NCBI RefSeq assembly: GCF_000152945.2
Contig: NC_020830.1
Coordinates: forward strand, 2,490,501 to 2,554,500
Origin: Polaribacter sp. MED152
Lineage (GTDB): Bacteria; Bacteroidota; Bacteroidia; Flavobacteriales; Flavobacteriaceae
DNA length: 64,000 nucleotides
Direction: 5' to 3'
Shown here: positions 16,624-25,834 of the stretch, piece by piece
How the letters are laid out: each line of letters opens with the position of its first letter
Position numbering within the stretch: position 1 is the first letter of the stretch
Made by a program: the position numbers and the translations under genes
The notes under the pieces: generated by a model
Told to the model about the DNA's origin: nothing
The model's input: the letters and a program-made list of their open reading frames with translations, nothing else
The model's database searches: none

Positions 16624-18894
16624 TTATTTTAGTACTATTTTACTAACAGGTATTTTAAGATTGCTTTCTAGTAATAGTCCTTCTTCATTAATACCTTCTA
16701 AAAACAGGTTAAGAATAGTGTTATTGGTATTTGCAATTTTGAATTCTATGTAATCTTTAGATGATATTTTTATATTAGGTTCCCACCAAATTGCACCATG
16801 TTTGGTAAATGCTTCTGTTTGTAAAGAAGGATATTTAGGGCTATAATATTCTTTAGCTTTTGCAAAGCCAACAGGCAATGTTACTTCTTGTAAATCGACA
16901 TATATGTCTTGTAAACCGACATATTTATCTGGCTCTATTCCATAGTCAAAAGATGCTGATCCACTATATGAGCTATCATTCCATGCAAAAACTTGTGATC
17001 CAGTATAGCTTGCCCACTCACCTGCACTTCCTGTGAAATTATTAAAACCAAAAGGGTTTGGGATACCTGCGTTATTCCAAGTGATATATTTATCACCCCA
17101 TCCTTCTCTGTTATTAATTGAACCTCTATTCCCATTAGACCAATTGATTAAATCGTTTCTTTCATTAGAATTCTTTTCATTACTCTTACTAGCAATGGAT
17201 ATTTCTTCTAGAAGTATATAGTTTTCTTCTAAAAAAGGAAATAAAGTATATTCTGGGATTGTTTTTTTTAATTCTTTAAGGTGATTTGGCTTTACCTCTT
17301 CAAAAAGATGCGTATTTGAATAAGTAATACTTGGCCCAATTTTGAAATAGTTATCACCGTCTTTTATTGCGAAATTTAAGGTAGAATTTTTTGTAAAGTA
17401 GCTATTTTCAATTTTGTAAAGCATGTTTTCTTTAAAAGTGGTTTCACCCTTAAACTCATTGTCTTCAGATTCTATGAAAAAAGTTTTTCTAGTATTTACA
17501 TTCTGATTTATTCTCATTAGAATATCAATTCCCTTTTCAAATTTAAAATTGTCTTTTGGTGGCGATTTATAAATATTATTCCAATCGTATTTACTCCAAC
17601 CTTGCGTAAGTAGTAGTAAATCTAAATTCTTTAATCTGTCTTTTACATTTGAATTAAAGTATAATGATGCTTCTTCAATATCACCTTTTACAAATGGTTT
17701 TAATAAAAATGATGATTTAATAGAATTTGTAGGATTGTATGCCTTTGTTTCTTTTGGTAAAAATGAAGCGCTTAGCATAACATTGTTATTGTTGTTATTT
17801 TTTAAACGAATCGTTAATGAATCACTTTCGTAACCAATTATTTCAGTTTTTATTCCATCAAATGCTGTTTTTTTTAAATCATTATAAATCATTCTTTCTA
17901 AAACAGGCTGATTCTTTTCATTGAATACAGTAATAATGTTTATACCTTTAAAAAGTATTTCTTTGTTTAAATCGAATGAATATTGAGTTGTTTTTGAAGT
18001 GAAACTAAATTGGTTTTTCAAGAACCTTCTGCTATTATGCACAAAAATTGAATATTTTTGACCAACCAGATTTGGCAATGAATTGGTGTTTGTGTTTATT
18101 TTTAAAATAAACTTTTTATTTAACTCATCGTTAAGGATATTCAGTGCCACTCAGTATTTTTTTACGGCTGGTGTTTTTACTGTAATTTTAATATTGTCTT
18201 TTGTAGTTGCATAAAAAGTATAATCTTCATTTTCTTTAATTAATAAAAGTGTTTCTCCAATTCCAAATGAATTGGTCGTAAAAGTTTCTAAAATAGTACC
18301 ATATTTATCTTTTACTACACCCTCCTTAATTTGTATACCTTTATTATTGGCGTCTTTTAGTAAAATGCCAACTCTATTATAGGTATTTGCTAGTAGGTGA
18401 CCACCTTCTGGTAAGATTTGAAAATCGTAAAAATTCTCTTTTTCAACAATTTCAGGCTTGTTTTCTGAGTTTTTTAAAATGATAATCTTCTGTGAAAATG
18501 ATTGGTCTTCCTTAAAGTTTTTCATCCATTTTGTAGATGCTCTAATGTAGTATGCTTTTTCTGTAAAGGTGGAGTCAATTTTGATATTACCTTTTCCTAA
18601 GCCATCTTTAATTCTTATTAAATGTTGATCTTTTAAACCACCACTTTCATCATATAATGAAACATATAAATTAGAAGTTTCTGGATGTAACTTTTCTGTA
18701 TTTTGTTCTTGAATGTAGGCTTGAAACCAAAGATTTTCACCTGTTAAAAAAGTGGTTTTGTTTAAATGTAGGTGAACATTTTCTCTGGTTTTTTTAAAGT
18801 ACTCTCCATATTTTATTTCAGGATTTTCTTTTTGACTAAAAATTATACTTGTGATAAATAGAAAAGTAAGGGGTATTAATGTAATCTTTTTCAT
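16624..18894 (-). pseudogene. MG2-like secreted protein gene interrupted by an in-frame TGA
   Basis: Paralogue of the protein at 13538-15910. The first part (start MKKITLIP at 18894, signal peptide, LHLNKTTFLTGENLWFQAYI) runs to ...PAVKKY and meets TGA at 18151-18153. The same frame then continues VALNILNDEL for another 508 codons with clear similarity (SIFVHNSRR, NPTNSIKSSFLLKPFVKG, LLLLTQGWSKYDW, LPVGFAKAKEYYSPKYPS). The stop aligns with a glycine in the paralogue (RTVGVLL), so a GGA to TGA change would explain it. A GTG follows the stop directly, but a product restarted there would lack a signal peptide. The C-terminal region also lacks the plug-like domain and instead has a Trp/Gly/Asn/Ser-rich segment of about 90 residues. 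Either a recent nonsense mutation or a sequencing error. Confidence 0.8.
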
Positions 18895-18993
18895 AACAAT
18901 TATTTTGCAAAATATTAACAAGGTTTATGCCAAAGTGTTAATTTTTACAAAAAAATGCAATGAATAATTGAATAAAGTTAGGGTTATATTCAT

Positions 18994-19031
18994 AAAAAAA
19001 AGTTCGATAGAAAGAGATCTATCGAACTTTT
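18994..19031 (-). terminator. Terminator after groEL
   Basis: The 14-bp stem AAAAGTTCGATAGA/TCTATCGAACTTTT with loop AAGAGA is followed, on the minus strand, by a T run (plus-strand A tract 18994-19000). It lies 50 bases after the groEL stop. Confidence 0.88.
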
Positions 19032-19080
19032 AATAAGTATAAAACAAGTTAAGTTACAGATTAAAACTTGCTTTTTAAAT

Positions 19081-20829
<1,749 letters not shown>

Positions 20830-20832
20830 TTA

Positions 20833-21108
20833 TTATATAATTGCTAGAATATCAGATTCACGCATCATTAAATAATCTTTACCTTCTAATTTTAAGTCAG
20901 TTCCACCATATTTACCATATAAAACAGTGTCACCCACTTTTACAGTTAAAGGCTCATCAACTTTACCATTACCAACTGCAACTACAGTTCCTTTTTGTGG
21001 TTTTTCTTTTGCATTATCTGGAATAATTAAGCCAGATGCTGTTTTTGTTTCTGCTGGTGCAGGTTCTACAAGAACTCTGTCTGCTAAAGGTTTAATGTTT
21101 AATCCCAT
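20833..21108 (-). CDS. groES: Co-chaperonin GroES (10 kDa)
   Basis: Seven-fold lid of the GroEL folding chamber, 91 residues, normal length. It shows [20 protein letters not shown], the mobile loop [22 protein letters not shown] and [13 protein letters not shown]. It is first in the groES-groEL pair. Upstream lies a possible regulatory region (21156-21190). Confidence 0.98.
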   Translation of the reverse strand: MGLNIKPLADRVLVEPAPAETKTASGLIIPDNAKEKPQKGTVVAVGNGKVDEPLTVKVGDTVLYGKYGGTDLKLEGKDYLMMRESDILAII

Positions 21109-21155
21109 TGTTTTATAAATTTTGATTAATAAAATTATTTTTTATGCTACTATTT

Positions 21156-21190
21156 AGTCAGAAATTATGCCATCGCTTAAAAACTGACAA
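21156..21190 (-). promoter_or_regulatory. Putative groES promoter region with inverted repeat
   Basis: On the minus strand TTGTCAG and CTGACTA form an inverted repeat enclosing TGGCATAATTTCTGA (21158-21172). That string has the GG-N10-GA spacing of a sigma-54 -24/-12 element (consensus GG-N10-GC) but an imperfect -12 box. An alternative reading is TTG-N20-TAATTTCT, a weak match to the sigma-A consensus. Confidence 0.4.
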
Positions 21191-21228
21191 TTTTTCTTTG
21201 ATTGATTTTTAATCGTAAAATTGAAGCA

Positions 21229-21265
21229 AAAAAAAATGCCAACGTGTCATTTTCGTTGGCATTTT
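21229..21265 (-). terminator. Terminator after secG
   Basis: The stem AAAATGCCAACG/CGTTGGCATTTT has a 9-base loop and an A tract on the plus-strand left side, a T run for minus-strand transcription. It starts 20 bases after the secG stop and separates secG from groES. Confidence 0.87.
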
Positions 21266-21284
21266 AAATTGTTTAAGATGGTAT

Positions 21285-21617
21285 TTAGTTAATACTATCG
21301 TTTGATGATGGTAATGTGTTTTCTACAGGTGCTGTAGTTTCAACACCATCTAAGGTGTTGTTTAAGTTTACATCATTTTCTCCACCTCTAGGAATGGCTA
21401 CATTTGATAATAAAATTAATGCAAACATTGCTATAGCTAACGTCCAAGTTGTTCTGTCTAAGAAATTGTTCGTGTTTTGCACACCTCCTAAAGATTGTGC
21501 ACCTCCACCACCAAATGAAGAAGATAATCCTCCTCCTTTAGGATTTTGAACCATTACTATTAATACTAAAGCTACTGCTACAATTAAGATTAATATGATA
21601 AAAGCTGTATAACTCAT
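21285..21617 (-). CDS. secG: Preprotein translocase subunit SecG
   Basis: Small inner-membrane subunit of the SecYEG channel, 110 residues. It has two membrane helices (about 3-21 and 55-73) separated by the typical VMVQNPKGGGLSSSFGGGGAQSLGG loop region, then an acidic tail rich in Asn/Thr. It overlaps the upstream gene by one base, so the two are translationally coupled. Confidence 0.94.
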   Translation of the reverse strand: MSYTAFIILILIVAVALVLIVMVQNPKGGGLSSSFGGGGAQSLGGVQNTNNFLDRTTWTLAIAMFALILLSNVAIPRGGENDVNLNNTLDGVETTAPVENTLPSSNDSIN

Positions 21618-22378
21618 TATTTATGTTTTTGTAAAATTTGTATTCTTTTAATTTGGTCTGCAAAGAAACCACTTTTTTCTGGATATTTCAAACTTAAAAT
21701 TCGATAGGCCTGAATTGCATTTTCGTACTTCTTTTGATCTAAATAAACCTTGGCTAAAGTTTCTGTCATTAACATAGAATCTTGTTGGTTCTCGGCTATA
21801 GAAATGTTTACATTTTTATCTTTGGCTAAAGGTTCTATTTTAGGATTGCTTTGTATAAATTTTTCTATAATTTCTTCTTTCTTTGCAACTTTTTCATTCT
21901 TTTTTTCAATCCTAATAATTGGTTTTTTAGAAGATAATTGCAACCATTGATTAAAGGAGTAATTTTCTGAATTGGTAAATGCAATGGGTTTACCAACCTC
22001 TAAATCTTTTTCAGTTTGTGAAACCACATCTTTTGATGGCTCACTAGTTTTAGATTCAGAAATTTTAGGTTCTTTTGTTTGTTGATCATTAACAGAATCT
22101 ATTTCAACTTCAATGTTTTTATGGAAATCTGTAGAAGTAATGTATTCAAAAAGTATGGCTCTATCTCTTGTTACAGAGGCTGTATTTTTTAATTCTTTAT
22201 TGTATTTGAAACTGTTAGCTTGTTTTAATTTGTTTAAATAAAGAACTCTTGCTGCTTGAAAGTATGGGTAGTTATCTACTATAGACTTTAAATCAGAAGT
22301 ATTTAAATTTTCCAATTCTTGTCTATTGTTCAATGCTTTTATGAATGATGATGTTTTCAAATTTATAGGCATTACCAT
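21617..22378 (-). CDS. TPR-like protein of unknown function between lptE and secG
   Basis: 253 residues, no signal peptide. The N-terminal part is helical (YPYFQAARVLYLNKLKQ), the middle is charged and low complexity (Lys/Glu/Ser), and the C-terminus is a single TPR-like helix pair (LAKVYLDQKKYENAIQAYRILSLKYPEKSGFF). Two starts are possible: ATG at 22378, overlapping lptE by 7 bases, or ATG at 22372 in a TAATG overlap; the latter fits the other couplings in this window. The gene keeps company with lptE and secG, suggesting an envelope role, but no specific function is known to me. Confidence 0.7.
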   Translation of the reverse strand: MVMPINLKTSSFIKALNNRQELENLNTSDLKSIVDNYPYFQAARVLYLNKLKQANSFKYNKELKNTASVTRDRAILFEYITSTDFHKNIEVEIDSVNDQQTKEPKISESKTSEPSKDVVSQTEKDLEVGKPIAFTNSENYSFNQWLQLSSKKPIIRIEKKNEKVAKKEEIIEKFIQSNPKIEPLAKDKNVNISIAENQQDSMLMTETLAKVYLDQKKYENAIQAYRILSLKYPEKSGFFADQIKRIQILQKHK

Positions 22379-22869
22379 TTTGCTACAGAAGCATTAAATA
22401 TGTCTTGAATTATTCTTTCTAAAATTTCATCTAGAGCAGTTTCTAGAACACTTCCTGAAAGTTGAGCATTTGCATCGAAATCGGAGTAGAAAGAAAATGT
22501 TTTTTCAAAATCATCTTTTTCTTCTAATTTATTTACGAAACGAACATTTACTGAAACCGTTAGTCTGTTTTGGGCAGCAGTTTGATTAGATGTTCCACTC
22601 ATAGGTGTAATTCTATATCCTGTGATTTCTCCACTAAAATATAAATCACCATTAGAATTCGTAAGGGTTAAATTAGTTTGACGTGTAAATAGGTCTTGTA
22701 GATCATTGGTAAAACGTTGTGTTAAAACAGGTTCTACTAATGGTGCTTGATTCGGAAAAAAATCAATTTGAATGGTTTTTGCATCACCTGTGTTACCACC
22801 TGTAAATGAATAAGGCCCACAACCTATAAAAGTGATTACTATAAACGCGGATAAGATAAATTTCTTCAT
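22372..22869 (-). CDS. lptE: LPS-assembly lipoprotein LptE-like
   Basis: 165 residues with a lipoprotein signal (lipobox FIGC, Cys17). The body (SFTGGNTGDAKTIQIDFFPNQAPLVEPVLTQRFTNDLQDLFTRQT, given here in part) follows the pattern of Bacteroidota LptE, which plugs the LptD pore in the outer membrane during LPS insertion. It lies between the sigma-54 activator (10-base gap) and the TPR-like gene (overlap). Confidence 0.85.
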   Translation of the reverse strand: MKKFILSAFIVITFIGCGPYSFTGGNTGDAKTIQIDFFPNQAPLVEPVLTQRFTNDLQDLFTRQTNLTLTNSNGDLYFSGEITGYRITPMSGTSNQTAAQNRLTVSVNVRFVNKLEEKDDFEKTFSFYSDFDANAQLSGSVLETALDEILERIIQDIFNASVAKW

Positions 22870-22878
22870 GTTGTAATA

Positions 22879-24102
22879 TTATAAATCGTACTGCTTAATT
22901 TTTCGGTATAAGGTTCTTTCAGAAATCCCTAACTCTTTAGCTGCCAATTTACGTTTGTTGTTATTTTTTTCTAGAGATTTTTTAATCATCTCTATTTCCT
23001 TGTCTTGTAAAGATAAAGATTCGTCTTCCTCAATAGTCTCAATAAAATCATAATCTTTTTCAGAAGGCGTGTTTTGAGGCACATTTAAAACTTCAATATC
23101 TAATTCTTCTAAATCTTTATTATTATAAATTTTTTCTAACAATCTATGGTTTTCTTCTTGTACTTCTTCTACATTACCATTCTTCATTAAATCAAGCGTT
23201 AACTTCTTTAAATCGTTGATGTCATTACGCATGTCAAAAAGAATTTTGTACATAATATCACGTTCAGTAGAAAAATCATTTTCTTTTTTACCACCTACAA
23301 TCGCTGGTAAATTACCTGAATTATTTGGTAAATATTGTTGTAATTTTTGACCACTAATACTTCTTTCTTCTTCTATAACAGAAATTTGTTCTGCAAGGTT
23401 TTTTAACTGACGAATATTACCTGGAAATCTATAATTCAATAGTACATTTACAGCACTTTCATCTAATCGAATGGAAGGCATTCTGTATTTTTGAGCAAAA
23501 TCTGCAGCAAATTTTCGAAATAATAAATGGATGTCTTCGTTTCTTTCTCTTAATGGAGGTAAATTGATTTCTACAGTACTAAGTCTGTAGTACAAATCTT
23601 CTCTAAATTTTTCTTTTTCAATCGCAGATTGCATATTAACATTGGTAGCAGCTACAATTCTAACATTTGTTTTTAAGACTTTAGAAGACCCTACTTTTAT
23701 GAATTCACCATTTTCTAAAACACGTAATAAACGTACTTGGGTGGTTAAAGGTAATTCACCAACTTCGTCTAAAAAAATAGTACCACCATCTGCAACTTCA
23801 AAATATCCTTTTCTATCTTGTGTTGCCCCTGTAAAAGCTCCTTTTTCATGACCAAAAAGTTCACTATCAATAGTTCCTTCTGGAATTGCGCCACAGTTTA
23901 CTGCAATATACTTGGCGTGTTTTCTGTGTGATAAAGAATGAATAATTTTCGGAACACTCTCTTTACCAACACCACTTTCTCCAGTTACTAGCACAGAAAT
24001 ATCAGTAGGTGCAACTCTAAGTGCTTTTTCTAAAGCCCTATTAAGTTGAACATCATTACCAATAATTCCAAAGCGTTGTTTTAAAGCTTGTAAGTTTTCC
24101 AT
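22879..24102 (-). CDS. Sigma-54-dependent transcriptional activator without a sensor domain
   Basis: 407 residues. The AAA+ domain starts almost at once: Walker A GESGVGKE (41-48), the sigma-54 contact loop G88AFTGA93, Walker B GGTIFLDEV (106-114), arginine-finger region REDLYYRL. A 90-residue acidic linker follows, then a C-terminal Fis-type helix-turn-helix (KRKLAAKELGISERTLYRKIKQ). There is no receiver, GAF or PAS domain, so activity must be set by expression or a partner protein. It opens closed complexes of RNA polymerase-sigma54. It sits 76 bases after miaB in the same direction. Confidence 0.92.
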   Translation of the reverse strand: MENLQALKQRFGIIGNDVQLNRALEKALRVAPTDISVLVTGESGVGKESVPKIIHSLSHRKHAKYIAVNCGAIPEGTIDSELFGHEKGAFTGATQDRKGYFEVADGGTIFLDEVGELPLTTQVRLLRVLENGEFIKVGSSKVLKTNVRIVAATNVNMQSAIEKEKFREDLYYRLSTVEINLPPLRERNEDIHLLFRKFAADFAQKYRMPSIRLDESAVNVLLNYRFPGNIRQLKNLAEQISVIEEERSISGQKLQQYLPNNSGNLPAIVGGKKENDFSTERDIMYKILFDMRNDINDLKKLTLDLMKNGNVEEVQEENHRLLEKIYNNKDLEELDIEVLNVPQNTPSEKDYDFIETIEEDESLSLQDKEIEMIKKSLEKNNNKRKLAAKELGISERTLYRKIKQYDL

Positions 24103-24178
24103 TTTCTTTTCTTAGAATCGATAAAAAAGAATTGAGAGAAAAGTAGATACTTTAACTCTTGCTTCTCTTTTCTAAAAA

Positions 24179-25633
24179 TTAATTATTATCTGAGTATCCA
24201 ACTGCAGTACCTTTTAAGGTTGCAGAAGTACAATCTTCTACTTTAACGTTTACAAAATCACCTAATTTATAGTGCTCTTTAGGAAACACAATCACTGTGT
24301 TTTGTGTATTTCTTCCTTTCCATTCATTAGGATTTTTCTTGGATGTACCTTCAATTAAAACTTCTTCAACTTTGCCCAAATGTTGTTGAGTTCTGTATAA
24401 AGCATGTTTTTGCTGTAAATCGATGACCTCTGTCAATCTTCTTTTTTTAACAGCTTCTGGTACATCATCTTCCATTTTTTTACCAGCTAAAGTTCCTGGT
24501 CTTTCAGAGTAGGCAAACATAAATCCAAAATCATACTTCACATACTCCATTAAATCTAAGGTATCTTGATGATCTTGCTCTGTTTCTCCACAAAAACCAA
24601 CAATCATATCTTGAGATAATGCCATTTCTGGAACTATTTTAAAAATATTATCAACCAATTCCATATACTCTTCACGTGTATGTTGTCTATTCATGGCTTT
24701 TAACATAGCATTACTTCCACTTTGTACAGGCAAGTGAATGTATTTACAAATATTTCTATGTTTGGCCATTACATGAATTACATCTAAACTCATATCTTGA
24801 GGATTAGAAGTAGAAAAACGAAAACGTGTTTTTGGAAATTGAGTGGCACACATATCTAATAACTGAGCAAAATCAACAGCAGTTGCCTGAGCCATTTCAG
24901 AAGCTTTTTTGAAATCCTTTTTTAAGCCTCCTCCATACCACAAGAAGCTATCTACATTTTGACCTAAAAGTGTAATTTCTTTATAGTTTTTATCAACCAT
25001 TTGTTGTATTTCCTCTAAAATACTTTTAGGATCTCTACTACGCTCTCGTCCACGAGTAAAAGGAACAACACAAAAAGTACACATATTGTCACAACCTCTC
25101 GTAATCGAAACGAATGCAGATACTCCATTAGAATTTAAACGAACAGGAGAAATATCTCCATAGGTTTCTTCTTTAGATAAAATTACGTTTACAGCATCTC
25201 TACCTTCATAAACTTCTTCTAATAAGTTTGGCAAATCTTTATAAGCATCTGGCCCAACGACTAGGTCAACAATTTTTTCTTCTTCTAAGAATTTTTCTTT
25301 CAAACGTTCAGCCATACAACCTAAAACGCCAACTTTCATTTTTTTGTTAACCTGTTTTACTGCATTGTATTTTTGCAATCTTCTACGAACTGTAGTTTCA
25401 GCTTTTTCACGAATAGAACATGTGTTTACCAAAACTAAATCTGCCTCTTCTAAAATTTGAGTAGTGTTGTAGCCTTCTTTGTCTAAAATTGCTGCTACAA
25501 TTTCACTATCATTCATATTCATTTGACAGCCATAGCTTTCTATGAATAATTTTTTAGTATTCTCTTTCTTATTTTCTGTAACAAGGGCTTTTCCTTGTAT
25601 TTTTTCGTCAATAATTTTCTCTACTTGTTGCAT
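24179..25633 (-). CDS. miaB: tRNA-2-methylthio-N6-dimethylallyladenosine synthase MiaB
   Basis: Radical-SAM methylthiotransferase that adds the 2-methylthio group to i6A37 of tRNAs reading UNN codons. 484 residues. The N-terminal MTTase domain carries one iron-sulfur cluster (SYGCQMNMNDSEIVA, then NTCSIREKAE and GCMAER). The radical-SAM motif is RGCDNMCTFCVVPFTRGRERS, and the C-terminal TRAM domain runs about 410-475. A 25-residue N-terminal extension precedes the conserved core. Divergent from topA. Confidence 0.96.
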   Translation of the reverse strand: MQQVEKIIDEKIQGKALVTENKKENTKKLFIESYGCQMNMNDSEIVAAILDKEGYNTTQILEEADLVLVNTCSIREKAETTVRRRLQKYNAVKQVNKKMKVGVLGCMAERLKEKFLEEEKIVDLVVGPDAYKDLPNLLEEVYEGRDAVNVILSKEETYGDISPVRLNSNGVSAFVSITRGCDNMCTFCVVPFTRGRERSRDPKSILEEIQQMVDKNYKEITLLGQNVDSFLWYGGGLKKDFKKASEMAQATAVDFAQLLDMCATQFPKTRFRFSTSNPQDMSLDVIHVMAKHRNICKYIHLPVQSGSNAMLKAMNRQHTREEYMELVDNIFKIVPEMALSQDMIVGFCGETEQDHQDTLDLMEYVKYDFGFMFAYSERPGTLAGKKMEDDVPEAVKKRRLTEVIDLQQKHALYRTQQHLGKVEEVLIEGTSKKNPNEWKGRNTQNTVIVFPKEHYKLGDFVNVKVEDCTSATLKGTAVGYSDNN

Positions 25634-25774
25634 CTTTCAATTTGTAATTTGAAGGTGGGCAAAGATACAACCAATTTTATATTTTTATGACAAATTGGCA
25701 GAAAATTAATGTTGTTTTTCTGTTAATAATTGATCTAATATTCGTGAAAAAATTTTTTTTAATAAAAAACTAAC

Positions 25775-25782
25775 TACTTTTG
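25775..25782 (+). promoter_or_regulatory. Putative -7 element upstream of topA
   Basis: TACTTTTG matches TAnnTTTG, 52 bases before the topA ATG. The -33 position is a T tract rather than TTG. Confidence 0.45.
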
Positions 25783-25834
25783 CACTTTAAAATAGCCCTT
25801 GTTTAATGGGTTTTGAGTGATAAATGAGAGATAT

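Noticed and set aside
18151..18153. Selenocysteine or tryptophan recoding of the TGA
   Set aside because: TGA is used as an ordinary stop (coaX), Trp is written TGG throughout, the paralogue has Gly at this place, and no SECIS-like hairpin is apparent.
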